Translations under genes and position numbers: made by a program
Shown here: positions 55,752 to 63,911 of the stretch, in pieces
Layout of the letters: each line of letters starts with the position of its first letter
How positions within the stretch are numbered: the stretch's first letter is position 1
Source of the DNA: Tardiphaga sp.
GTDB lineage: Bacteria; Pseudomonadota; Alphaproteobacteria; Rhizobiales; Xanthobacteraceae
Reading direction: 5' to 3'
DNA: 64,000 nucleotides
Assembly (NCBI GenBank): GCA_030147505.1
Contig: JASBVG010000118.1
Coordinates: forward strand, 83,894-147,893
Notes under the pieces: generated by a model
The model's database searches: none
Seen by the model: only the letters and a program-made list of their open reading frames with translations
What the model was told of the DNA's origin: nothing

Positions 55752-56675
55752 TCAGGATTTCGACGCCACCATCACAAGGCTCGGCACCGGCGCTTTGCGT
55801 TCGGTGCGGATCGAAGCGTTGTCGATGTGCGTGATGCCGAAGCTCGCTTCCTGCAGCAAACCGCGCAGATGCGCTTCGCTTTGCGCAAAGCGCAGGCTGG
55901 CGCCGAGCACGACGCCGTCACCGTCATGCGTCTCTGCCGTGAAAGCAAACAGGCCTCCTGGGCGCAGCACGCGTGCTGCTTCGCGAAACAGCGGTGCGAG
56001 TTCGTGGATATAGATCATCACATCGGCAGCGAGCACGAGATCGGCGCTCGTATCGGGGTGGTGGCGCAGGCCTTCGACTGCATCGGCGGTCTCCAGCGTC
56101 TCGTAGAGTCCCGTGGCCTGCGCGCGCTTGATCATCTCGGCGGAAAGATCGATGCCGATGAATTCTTCGGCGCAGCTTTCGAACGCCTTCGCGGCGAGAC
56201 CGGTGCCGCAGCCAAGATCGATGGCACGATGAAAACGCATCGGCCGTTTGGTCGTCTCGCATGTTCGCGTCACCGCATCGAACAGGAGTGCAGGCCCGCG
56301 ATAGCCGAGTTCGCCCACCAGCGAATTTTCGAATTTCAGGGCGTATTGATCGTAGAGCATGGTAACGTAGTGCCGCGACATGGCCGCAAGGCGGCCGCCG
56401 GTCAGCCGCAACAGCCGCAAGTCTGCCCCAAGAAAATCGACGCTTTTTAGCGCTTTTACACGCCGAAAAGCGTCAATTGCGCCGGTTTTGTCACCTTGCC
56501 GTTCCCGGACATCGCCGAGTGCGAACCAGGCGGAGGCAAAATCCGGCGCCAGCTCGATCGCCTGCATGAACAGGTCGGCCGCCCCCGCAAGATCGCCGCG
56601 AAGCTCCAGATCACGTCCATAATCGAAACGACGGTCCGCAATCATTTCGCCGGATGATATGAACATATGCGCCAT
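55752..56675 (-). CDS. TPR plus SAM-dependent methyltransferase
   Basis: A 307-residue protein. The N-terminal ~90 residues form about two TPR-like repeats (FDYGRDLELRGDLAGAADLFMQAIELAPDFASAWFALGDVRERQGDKTGAIDAFRRV). A class I methyltransferase follows, with motif I AIDLGCGTGLAAKAF, motif post-I FIGIDLSAEMIKRAQ and LVLAADVMIYIHELAPLFREAARVLRPGGLFAFT. The acceptor is unknown; protein or small-molecule targets are possible. The start is uncertain (56675 or 56666); the RBS is poor in either case. It is divergent from the exonuclease gene with 64 bp between starts. Confidence 0.85.
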   Translation of the reverse strand: MAHMFISSGEMIADRRFDYGRDLELRGDLAGAADLFMQAIELAPDFASAWFALGDVRERQGDKTGAIDAFRRVKALKSVDFLGADLRLLRLTGGRLAAMSRHYVTMLYDQYALKFENSLVGELGYRGPALLFDAVTRTCETTKRPMRFHRAIDLGCGTGLAAKAFESCAEEFIGIDLSAEMIKRAQATGLYETLETADAVEGLRHHPDTSADLVLAADVMIYIHELAPLFREAARVLRPGGLFAFTAETHDGDGVVLGASLRFAQSEAHLRGLLQEASFGITHIDNASIRTERKAPVPSLVMVASKS

Positions 56676-56739
56676 AGGGAACCGGGCTAGGTGAGGGGCT
56701 CGCACGGGGACTCCAATCAGCCCCGCGCAGGCCTATATC

Positions 56740-57786
56740 ATGAACATGCGCCCGCAAGACATCCTGATCCCGGAACCCGCCGGCCTTCTCTGCAAACCGG
56801 GCGGCTTTTACATCGATCCGGTCAGGCCGGTCGATCGCGCGGTCATCACCCACGGCCATTCCGACCACGCCCGTCCCGGTCATGGCACCGTGCTGGCGAC
56901 GCGGGAAACGCTGGACATGATGCGGCTGCGCTATGGCGAGAATTTTGCTGGCAGCACGCAAGTAATTTCCTACGGCGAAACGCTGAAGCTCGGCGATGTC
57001 ATGATCTCATGTCATCCCGCCGGCCATGTGCTCGGCTCGGCGCAGATCGCGGTGACCTGCAAGGGCACCCGCATCGTGGCGTCAGGCGACTACAAGGACG
57101 CCCATGATCCGACCTGCACGCCGTTGGAGGTCGTGCCCTGCGATGTCTTCATCACCGAAGCGACATTTGGCTTGCCGGTGTTTCGGCATGGCGATGCCGC
57201 GAATGAGGTGAGGAAGCTGCTGGCGTCGGTGGCGTTGTTTCCGGAGCGCGCGCATCTCGTCGGCGCCTATTCGCTCGGCAAGGCCCAACGGGTGATCAAG
57301 CTGATCCGCGAGGCCGGCTATGACGCGCCGATCTATCTGCATGGGGCAATGGAGAGGATCACATCCTATTATCAGCAGCGCGGCATCAACCTCGGCGAAC
57401 TGCGTCCGGTGAAGGGCGTGAAGAAGGCTGAACTTGCGGGCACCATCACGCTGGCGCCGCCGTCGGCGACGTCGGATCTGTGGACGCGACGTTTTCCCGA
57501 TCCGGTAACGGCCTTCGCCTCCGGCTGGATGCGCGTGCGGGCACGCGCGCGGCAGCGCGGTGTCGAGCTGCCGCTGGTGATATCCGATCATGCGGACTGG
57601 GACGGACTTTGCGCCACCATCGGCGCGACGGGGGCCGGTGAAATCTGGGTGACCCATGGGCAGGAGGATGCCCTGGTGCACTGGTGCCAGAACAAGGGTC
57701 TCATCGCCCGACCGCTGGCTCTGGTCGGTTACGGCGATGAGGAGGAAGAGGAAGCATTGCCACCCGGCGCGAGCGAGGACGCATGA
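56740..57786 (+). CDS. Ligase-associated DNA damage response exonuclease (MBL fold)
   Basis: A 348-residue metallo-beta-lactamase/beta-CASP-like nuclease of TIGR04122. The zinc motif HxHxDH is His38, His40, Asp42 and His43 (ITHGHSDHARPGHG); further metal ligands are in CHPAGHVLGSAQI, SGDYKDAHD and VISDHADWDG. The family is related to SNM1/Pso2 repair nucleases and cleans DNA ends. Its stop overlaps the ligase start by 4 bp. An acidic tail (GDEEEEEAL) is present. With pdeM, the helicase and the ligase it forms one repair module; its partners lie 5.4 kb upstream on the opposite strand. Confidence 0.9.
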   Translation: MNMRPQDILIPEPAGLLCKPGGFYIDPVRPVDRAVITHGHSDHARPGHGTVLATRETLDMMRLRYGENFAGSTQVISYGETLKLGDVMISCHPAGHVLGSAQIAVTCKGTRIVASGDYKDAHDPTCTPLEVVPCDVFITEATFGLPVFRHGDAANEVRKLLASVALFPERAHLVGAYSLGKAQRVIKLIREAGYDAPIYLHGAMERITSYYQQRGINLGELRPVKGVKKAELAGTITLAPPSATSDLWTRRFPDPVTAFASGWMRVRARARQRGVELPLVISDHADWDGLCATIGATGAGEIWVTHGQEDALVHWCQNKGLIARPLALVGYGDEEEEEALPPGASEDA

Positions 57787-59435
57787 ACCGCTTCGCCGAA
57801 TTGCTCGATCGCCTCGCTTATGAGCCGGGTCGCAACAACAAGCTCCGGCTGCTGGTCGGCTATTTCCGCGAAGTGCCGGATCCCGACCGTGGCTATGCGC
57901 TCGCGGCGCTGACAGGGGCGCTGTCGTTCAAGCATGCGAAAGCGGGGCTGATCCGCGATCTCATCGCGTCGCGCACCGCCCCGGTGTTGTTCGAATTGTC
58001 GTACGACTATGTCGGCGATCTTTCGGAGACGGTTGCGCTGATGTGGCCGAAATCGGAGGAGATCACACACAACCATCCGCCACCGCCAACCCTCACCGAA
58101 GTCGTCACCACGCTCCGCACGCTCGGCAAGGCCGAACTCCCTGCCCAGCTCATGCGCTGGCTCGACGAACTCGATGAGACCGGGCGCTGGGCGCTGCTGA
58201 AGCTGGTCACCGGCGCGCTGCGCATCGGCATTTCCGCGCGGCTTGCCAAAACAGCTGTCGCCATGCTCGGCGGCAAGGATCCGCATGAGGTCGAGTTGAT
58301 CTGGCCCGGCCTCGTGCCACCCTATGGCGAATTGTTCGCCTGGCTTGAAGGGCGGGCCGACAAGCCGGTCAATCGCGATCCCGCGCCGTTCCGGCCGGTG
58401 ATGCTGGCGCATGCAGTGGAGGATGGCGATCTCGCCTCGCTCGATGCCACGGATTTCACGGCCGAATGGAAATGGGATGGCATTCGCGTACAGGCGACTT
58501 CAGGCGTTGGGGACGACGGAAAGCTCGTCACGCGCCTCTATTCGCGATCGGGTGAGGACATCACCGCGAGCTTTCCTGATCTCCTGCCGTCGCTGCGGCT
58601 GCCCGGTGCGATCGACGGCGAACTGCTGGTGCTGCGCGACAAGCGCGTGCAGTCGTTCAACGTGTTGCAGCAGCGGCTCAACCGCAAGAGCGTGACGCCG
58701 AAGCTGATGAAGGACTATCCGATTCATCTGCGCGCCTATGATCTGCTGGCCGATAGCGAAGCCGACTTGCGCGAGCTGCCGTTCGAGGAGCGCCGTAAAA
58801 AGTTGGAGGCGTTCGTTGCGAAGCTGGATGACGACCGGATCGACCTGTCCCAGCAGATTGTTTTTGCCGATTGGGATGCGCTCACGGCCGCCCGCGCCGA
58901 TCCCGCCAGCGCGGGTGCCGGGGCGGATGCGGAAGCCGTCGAGGGCGTGATGCTGAAGCGGCGCGACAGCGCCTATCTGCCCGGCCGGCCCAAGGGCCAG
59001 TGGTGGAAATGGAAACGCGATCCGCACATCATCGATGCCGTGCTGATGTATGCACAGCGCGGCCATGGCAGGCGCTCGTCCTACTACTCCGACTACACGT
59101 TCGGCGTCTGGACCGATGGCGAGGAGGGTGACCGGCTGGTGCCGGTGGGCAAGGCGTATTTCGGCTTTACCGATGAGGAGTTGTTGCAGATCGATCGTTT
59201 CGTTCGCCGCAACACCACCGAGAAATTCGGCCCGGTCCGCCATGTGACGCATGAGCCGGACAGGGGGCTGGTGCTTGAAGTCGCCTTTGAAGGCTTGGCC
59301 CGGTCGCCCCGGCACAAGTCGGGCGTCGCGATGCGCTTCCCGCGGATCAGCCGGCTACGCTGGGACAAGCCTCCGCGCGAGGCGGATCGGCTGGAGACGC
59401 TGGAGCGGATGTTGAAGGCGGAGGTGGCTGTGTAG
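57783..59435 (+). CDS. Ligase-associated DNA damage response ATP-dependent DNA ligase
   Basis: A 550-residue ATP-dependent DNA ligase (TIGR04120). An N-terminal helical domain (~1-200) precedes the adenylation domain with nucleophile Lys230 in WKWDGIR, motif III GELLV (IDGELLVLRD), motif IV EGVMLKRRDSAY and motif V WWKWKRDPHIIDAV, then an OB-fold. It seals nicks by adenylating the 5' phosphate, and is distinct from NAD-dependent LigA and from Ku-associated LigD. It overlaps the exonuclease gene (ATGA), showing coupling. It is followed by a family A repeat. Confidence 0.94.
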   Translation: MNRFAELLDRLAYEPGRNNKLRLLVGYFREVPDPDRGYALAALTGALSFKHAKAGLIRDLIASRTAPVLFELSYDYVGDLSETVALMWPKSEEITHNHPPPPTLTEVVTTLRTLGKAELPAQLMRWLDELDETGRWALLKLVTGALRIGISARLAKTAVAMLGGKDPHEVELIWPGLVPPYGELFAWLEGRADKPVNRDPAPFRPVMLAHAVEDGDLASLDATDFTAEWKWDGIRVQATSGVGDDGKLVTRLYSRSGEDITASFPDLLPSLRLPGAIDGELLVLRDKRVQSFNVLQQRLNRKSVTPKLMKDYPIHLRAYDLLADSEADLRELPFEERRKKLEAFVAKLDDDRIDLSQQIVFADWDALTAARADPASAGAGADAEAVEGVMLKRRDSAYLPGRPKGQWWKWKRDPHIIDAVLMYAQRGHGRRSSYYSDYTFGVWTDGEEGDRLVPVGKAYFGFTDEELLQIDRFVRRNTTEKFGPVRHVTHEPDRGLVLEVAFEGLARSPRHKSGVAMRFPRISRLRWDKPPREADRLETLERMLKAEVAV

Positions 59436-59441
59436 CTCCGC

Positions 59442-59550
59442 CCCTCATGGTGAGGAGGCGCGCAAGCGCCGTCTCGAACCATGAGTTGCAGGTACTCCGA
59501 GTTCGTGGCCATCCTTCGAGACGCCGCTGCGCGGCTCCTCAGGATGAGGG
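59442..59550. repeat. Dispersed palindromic repeat, family A copy 3
   Basis: A 109-bp copy in the same orientation as the first: CCCTCATGGTGAGG, TCTCGAACCATG, CATCCTTCGAGACG and CTCAGGATGAGGG. It begins 6 bp after the DNA ligase stop. Confidence 0.8.
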
Positions 59551-59651
59551 GGAGAGTGTTGGGTGGCTCTGTGCCACCTTGACGCCGCCGCCCTGTTCCC
59601 CATCTCCCCCTGACCCACTATGATAGTCGCGCACCCGCGCAGGAGACGACG

Positions 59652-59984
59652 ATGCAGCCAAACGAGACCCGCGATGCTTCGGGAAATACCTCGCCCGACC
59701 GAAGTCTGCCGCCCGCTCAGGACAGTTTGTCACGTTTCCTCGGCGGATCGCCGCTCGCGGTGTTCGGTCGCCTCGTCCTGCTGTCGGTGCTGGTCGGCGT
59801 AGTGCTCGCTGCCATCGGCTTTGATCCGTGGAATATCGTCTACAGCGTCCGCCGCCTGTTCCAGTGGGTCTATGATTTCGGCTATGACGCCATCAACGGG
59901 CTGTGGCGCTATTTCCTGCTCGGCGCTGTGATCGTGGTGCCGATCTGGTTCATCTCGCGGCTGCTCAGCTCGCCGCGGCGGTAA
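59652..59984 (+). CDS. Small inner-membrane protein (DUF6460-like)
   Basis: A 110-residue protein with a polar N-terminus (~1-34) and two membrane helices (~39-60, VLLSVLVGVVLAAIGF-like, and ~86-105, FLLGAVIVVPIWFISRLL). The pattern GFDPWNIVYSVRRLFQWVYDFGYDAINGLWRYF is one I associate with DUF6460 proteins of Bradyrhizobium relatives; the name is from memory and unverified. AGGAG lies 7 bp before ATG 59652. Function unknown; it is transcribed alone. Confidence 0.75.
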   Translation: MQPNETRDASGNTSPDRSLPPAQDSLSRFLGGSPLAVFGRLVLLSVLVGVVLAAIGFDPWNIVYSVRRLFQWVYDFGYDAINGLWRYFLLGAVIVVPIWFISRLLSSPRR

Positions 59985-59999
59985 TGGTCGCCGCAAGCT

Positions 60000-60101
60000 G
60001 TCGTGACCCGCGAAAGCGGGTAAGGCGGTAAACGCAAGCACCAGCGCTTCTTCATTCCCGCCGCCGTTTACTGGGTTGCCCGGTCAAGCCGGGCAACGAC
60101 A
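60000..60101. repeat. Palindromic repeat, family C copy 3
   Basis: Inverse orientation: GTCGTGACCCGCGAAAGCGG, GGCGGTAAAC and, after a spacer, GTTTACTGGGTTGCCCGGTC plus the AAGCCGGGCAACGAC arm. It lies between the small membrane protein and the MATE gene, ending 13 bp before the MATE start. Confidence 0.8.
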
Positions 60102-60113
60102 GAAAAACGCATC

Positions 60114-61442
60114 ATGACTTCCTCGCCATCCCGAACCTTCGAGCCCGCCACCACCCGCGACATATTCGCGATCGCCGGGCCGGCGATGCTGGCAAATCTC
60201 ACCACGCCGATGCTCGGCATCGTCGCCACCATGGCGATCGGCCGGCTGGGCGATGCCACGCTGCTCGGCGGTGTTGCGATGGCGTCGGTGCTGTTCGATT
60301 GCGTATTCTGGCTGTTTGGCTTCCTGCGCATGAGCACGGTGGCCTTCACCGCGCAGGCGCTCGGCGCCGGCGACAGACAGGAGCTGCGGGCATTGCTGCC
60401 GCGCGGCTTCATCATTTCCGGCGCCATCGGCGGCATTCTGATATTGCTGCAGGTGCCGATCGCCTTCGTATTGCTGACCGCCATGGGTGGCAGCGACGGC
60501 GTCACCGAGGCCGCGCATCGTTATTTCACCATCCGCATCTGGTCGGCGCCGCTGGTGCTGTCGAACTTCGTCATGGTCGGCTGGCTGGTCGGGCAGGCAC
60601 GCGCGAGCCTTGCGCTTGCGGTGCAGATCGTCATCAACGTCGTCAGCATGGCCGCGACGCTGCTGCTGGTGCTCGTGCTCGATATGGGTATCACCGGCGC
60701 TGCGCTGGCGGCCATCATCGCAGAAGGGACGGGCTTCGTGCTCGGTATCGCGATTGCGTGGGACATCACTGGTGGCAAACTCACCATGCCATGGTCCGTG
60801 CTGCTCGAACGCGACAAGCTCAGACACACGATGGCCGTCAATCGCGACATCATGATCCGCACCGCGGCCCTGATCGCGGCGTTTCTGTTCTTCACCGCGC
60901 AAGGCGCACGGGCCGGCGACCAGATCCTCGCCGCCAATGCGGTGCTCAACAACTTCCTGCTGATCTCCTCGTTCTTCCTCGACGGTCTCGCCACTGCGGC
61001 CGAGCAACTCTGCGGCCGGGCCCATGGTGCGCGCAACCGCGTCGGCTTTGCCAGTGCTGTCAGGCTGGTGGTGCAATGGGGTTTCGGCTTCGCCGTGGCG
61101 CTCAGCGCAATCTATGCGCTTGGCGGCGCTGCGCTGATCGATGCCATGACGGCGAGCGCCGAAGTGCGGATACTGGCGCGCCAGTTTCTCTGGCTGGTGG
61201 CGCTGGCTCCGGTGCTCGGCGTGTTCGCCTTCGCTTATGACGGGGTGTTCATCGGCGCCACCTGGGCGCGCGACATGCGCAATCTGATGGTGCTGTCGCT
61301 GGTGTGTTTTCTGGCGGCGTGGCTCTTGATGCGGCCATGGGGAAATGCCGGCCTTTGGGCAGCACTGCTGGTGCACTATGTCGCCCGCGGTGGATTACAG
61401 GCGATCAGGTATCCGGCGTTGATGCGGAAGACGTTTGGGTAG
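60114..61442 (+). CDS. MATE family efflux transporter
   Basis: A 442-residue protein with about 12 transmembrane helices in two MatE halves. The first begins RDIFAIAGPAMLANLTTPMLGIVATMAIGRLGDATLLGG and the second LIAAFLFFTAQGARAGDQILAANAVLNNFLLISSFFLDGLATAAEQLCGRAHGARN. The closest general type is the DinF-like branch, which exports cationic drugs or metabolites against Na+ or H+. No regulator is adjacent, so the substrate cannot be inferred. No strong RBS is visible before ATG 60114, and a family C repeat abuts its start. Confidence 0.9.
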   Translation: MTSSPSRTFEPATTRDIFAIAGPAMLANLTTPMLGIVATMAIGRLGDATLLGGVAMASVLFDCVFWLFGFLRMSTVAFTAQALGAGDRQELRALLPRGFIISGAIGGILILLQVPIAFVLLTAMGGSDGVTEAAHRYFTIRIWSAPLVLSNFVMVGWLVGQARASLALAVQIVINVVSMAATLLLVLVLDMGITGAALAAIIAEGTGFVLGIAIAWDITGGKLTMPWSVLLERDKLRHTMAVNRDIMIRTAALIAAFLFFTAQGARAGDQILAANAVLNNFLLISSFFLDGLATAAEQLCGRAHGARNRVGFASAVRLVVQWGFGFAVALSAIYALGGAALIDAMTASAEVRILARQFLWLVALAPVLGVFAFAYDGVFIGATWARDMRNLMVLSLVCFLAAWLLMRPWGNAGLWAALLVHYVARGGLQAIRYPALMRKTFG

Positions 61443-61453
61443 TTTTACTCTCT

Positions 61454-61555
61454 GTCATCGCCCGGCTTGACCGGGCGATCCAGTAAACATTGACCTTAGT
61501 GTGTATCACCGGCTGCGGCGTGTACTGGGTCACCCGGTCAAGCCGGGTAACGACA
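61454..61555. repeat. Palindromic repeat, family C copy 4
   Basis: GTCATCGCCCGGCTTGACCG, GCGATCCAGTAAAC, then GTACTGGGTCACCCGGTC and AAGCCGGGTAACGAC. It lies between the convergent MATE and pyrD genes, ending 12 bp from the pyrD stop. Confidence 0.8.
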
Positions 61556-61566
61556 ACAGAGACAGC

Positions 61567-62661
61567 TTAAACCGGCCAGTCCTCGGCCGTGATCGTGGCC
61601 GCGTCCGCACCGACGATCTCCGAGAGTGAATCCCGGCCTGTGCGAAGCAAAGTCGATGACAGATCAGCCTTGATCGCTTCGACCAGCCCAAGGCCTTTAT
61701 AGACCAGCGACGAATAGACCTGGATCAGGCTCGCGCCGGCGCGAATCTTCGTCAGCGCGGCGCCGCCTGAGTCGATGCCGCCGGCACCGATCAGCGGGAA
61801 AGCGCCTTCCACGCGTACGAAAGTTTCCGCGACCATGCGGGTCGAGAGCCGGAACAGCGGGCGGCCGGACAGGCCACCGGTTTCCTTCGCCTTGGTCTGG
61901 TCGCGCAAGGTCCTCGGACGGCCGATGGTGGTGTTGGCGACGATCATGCCATCGACGCCGCGCGAGCGGGCGACATGCACAACATCGTCGAGATCGGCAA
62001 GGCTGAGATCTGGCGCGATCTTCAGGAGCACCGGGGAGTCGCCAGCCTTCTTGCGGACGCGCTCGCGCGCTTCAATGACGCGGGCGAGGAGATCGTCGAG
62101 CTCACTCGCCTGCTGCAAGTTGCGCAGGCCCGGGGTGTTCGGCGACGAGACATTGACGGTGAAGTAGCTCGCCACCGGCGCGAAGGTTTCGATCAGCTTC
62201 ACATAGTCCTGGGTGCGATCGGTGGAATCCTTGTTGGCGCCGACATTGACGCCGACGATGCCGCCGCGCTGCGCACGCGCCGCAAGGCGCGCCAGCACGG
62301 GCTCGGCGCCCTCGCTGTTGAAGCCGAAGCGGTTGATGACAGCCTCGTCGCGCTCCAGCCGAAACAGGCGCGGGCGCGGATTGCCGGGCTGCGGCCTCGG
62401 CGTGACCGTGCCGATTTCGGCAAAGCCGAAGCCGAGGCGCAGCAGCGCGTCGGGCGCTTCGGCATGTTTGTCGAAGCCGGCCGCGATGCCGACGGGATTG
62501 GGAAAATTCAGGCCGAAAGCGCGCACGGCGAGCTTCGGATCGTCCGGCCGCAGCCTGGCATAGGGCAACAGTTTCAGGCCGCGGATGGCGAGGCGATGGG
62601 CGTCTTCCGGATCCAGCATGCGCAGCATCGGCAGGGAGAAGGCATCGAAGGCACGGATCAC
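61567..62661 (-). CDS. pyrD: Dihydroorotate dehydrogenase (quinone), class 2
   Basis: A 364-residue FMN enzyme of pyrimidine biosynthesis that oxidises dihydroorotate with quinone at the inner membrane. The N-terminal helical extension FDAFSLPMLRMLDPEDAHRLAIRGLKLLP is the membrane-binding part of class 2; then GIAAGFDKHAEAPDALLRLGFGFAEIGTVTPRPQPGNPRPRLFRL and NRFGFNSEG. The catalytic base is the Ser in TVNVSSPNTPGLRNLQ (class 2 uses Ser, class 1 Cys). GTG 62661 immediately follows the DUF952 stop TAA with no spacing, indicating coupling. Confidence 0.95.
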   Translation of the reverse strand: MIRAFDAFSLPMLRMLDPEDAHRLAIRGLKLLPYARLRPDDPKLAVRAFGLNFPNPVGIAAGFDKHAEAPDALLRLGFGFAEIGTVTPRPQPGNPRPRLFRLERDEAVINRFGFNSEGAEPVLARLAARAQRGGIVGVNVGANKDSTDRTQDYVKLIETFAPVASYFTVNVSSPNTPGLRNLQQASELDDLLARVIEARERVRKKAGDSPVLLKIAPDLSLADLDDVVHVARSRGVDGMIVANTTIGRPRTLRDQTKAKETGGLSGRPLFRLSTRMVAETFVRVEGAFPLIGAGGIDSGGAALTKIRAGASLIQVYSSLVYKGLGLVEAIKADLSSTLLRTGRDSLSEIVGADAATITAEDWPV

Positions 62662-63003
62662 TTAAGACAACTCCGGAATGACATGGCTGCCGTCGGCGCG
62701 CAGGCGCAGGTCCATGACGGCGGTGACGGCGCCGAGATCGAGCTCGCCGTAAAGATGCGGAAACAGGTCGCCGCCGCGGGAGGGCTCCCAGCGCAGCTCG
62801 TCGCCGAGTGCGTCGCGGTCCACAGCGATCAGAAACAGGCCGCTCTGGCCGGCATAGTGCTTGGCGAGCGTGCCTTCGAGCTGGGCGGCGGTGGAGAAAT
62901 GGATGAAGCCGTCCCGGATGTCGTCGGCGCTGCCGCGATAGGTGCCCTGGCGCTCGGCTTCGCGCCATTGCGGCGCCGGACAGATTTTATAGATGCTGCG
63001 CAA
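62662..63003 (-). CDS. DUF952 family protein
   Basis: A 113-residue protein with the DUF952 pattern: RSIYKICPAPQWREAERQGTYRGSADDIRDGFIHFSTAAQLEGTLAKHYAGQSGLFLIAVDRDALG and FPHLYGELDL near the C-terminus. DUF952 proteins are small, GSCFA-free, and of unknown function, often beside pyrD in Bradyrhizobiaceae. TTG 63003 is preferred because it gives the family start and GGAAAG lies upstream; an ATG at 63123 would add ~40 low-complexity residues. Its stop directly abuts pyrD. Confidence 0.78.
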   Translation of the reverse strand: MRSIYKICPAPQWREAERQGTYRGSADDIRDGFIHFSTAAQLEGTLAKHYAGQSGLFLIAVDRDALGDELRWEPSRGGDLFPHLYGELDLGAVTAVMDLRLRADGSHVIPELS

Positions 63004-63259
63004 TCGCCCAGACTTTCCCGGTTGTTGTCGAAGTTGTTCCTGGAGGCCTACGGACAACCCCCAATGAGTCTTTTCTGGCGGGTGTCGGCGGCCGACCGTA
63101 TCGGCGGCGTCCCCCCAACTCAAGGCCGCACATTTTTTTCAGATGCCAGTTGCGTAAATAGTGGAACCACGGCAATAATTCCTAGTTGCTGCCACGATTC
63201 AGCGCGCCCGCGGCATGCTTGGCCAGGAGCACTGTCAACGGACGAGAAGGGACGAGACC

Positions 63260-63889
63260 ATGCTGACCCACGCCCAGATCTGGAATGCGCTCGACCTGCT
63301 CGCCGAACGCAACGGCATGACGCCGTCGGCGCTCGCCAAGAAAGCAGGGCTGGATGCGACCACTTTCAACAAATCCAAGCGGATCACCAATGAGGGGCGC
63401 GAGCGCTGGCCGTCCACCGAATCGGTGTCGAAGGCGCTGGCCGCGACCAATGTGCCGATCGACACCTTCGTGTCGCTGATCGAGGGCACGCGCAAGATCG
63501 TGCAATCGGTGCCGCTGCTGGGCTTCGCGCAAGCAGGGCAGGGCGGGTTCTTCGACGATGCCGGCTTTCCCGTTGGCAGCAAGGGCTGGGACGAGGTCGG
63601 CCTGCCATCGGTGAATGACGAGCATGCCTATGCGCTGCAGATTGCCGGCGATTCGATGAAGCCGACTTATCGTGATGGCGATATCATCGTCGTCTCGCCG
63701 AGCGCACAGATCCGCAAGGGCGATCGCGTCGTGGTCAAGACCAGGGACGGCGAGGTGATGGCGAAGGAACTGAAGCGGCGTACGACGAAGCTGCTGGAGC
63801 TGCAGTCGCTCAATCCGAGCCACGCGGATCGGAGCTTTGCCGTGCAGGACGTCGAATGGATCGCACGGATCGTGTGGGCGAGTCAGTAG
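63260..63889 (+). CDS. HTH transcriptional regulator with S24/LexA-like peptidase domain
   Basis: A 209-residue CI/LexA-like repressor. The N-terminal Cro/C1-type HTH is about residues 5-75 (LAERNGMTPSALAKKAGLDATTFNKSKR), and the S24 domain is ~85-205 with catalytic Ser132 (IAGDSMKPTYRDGD) and Lys160 (GDRVVVKTRDGEVMAKEL). An AQAG sequence at ~90-93 could be the autocleavage site. Self-cleaving S24 repressors respond to DNA damage or other stress. ATG 63260 follows AAGGGACGAGACC. It is alone, divergent from DUF952-pyrD; its targets are unknown. Confidence 0.87.
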   Translation: MLTHAQIWNALDLLAERNGMTPSALAKKAGLDATTFNKSKRITNEGRERWPSTESVSKALAATNVPIDTFVSLIEGTRKIVQSVPLLGFAQAGQGGFFDDAGFPVGSKGWDEVGLPSVNDEHAYALQIAGDSMKPTYRDGDIIVVSPSAQIRKGDRVVVKTRDGEVMAKELKRRTTKLLELQSLNPSHADRSFAVQDVEWIARIVWASQ

Positions 63890-63911
63890 AGTAAGTTTGC
63901 ATCCCGCACAT

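Noticed and set aside
59600..59652. Alternative upstream start for the small membrane protein at 59652
   Set aside because: AGGAG at the right distance supports ATG 59652; upstream starts are out of frame or lack an RBS.
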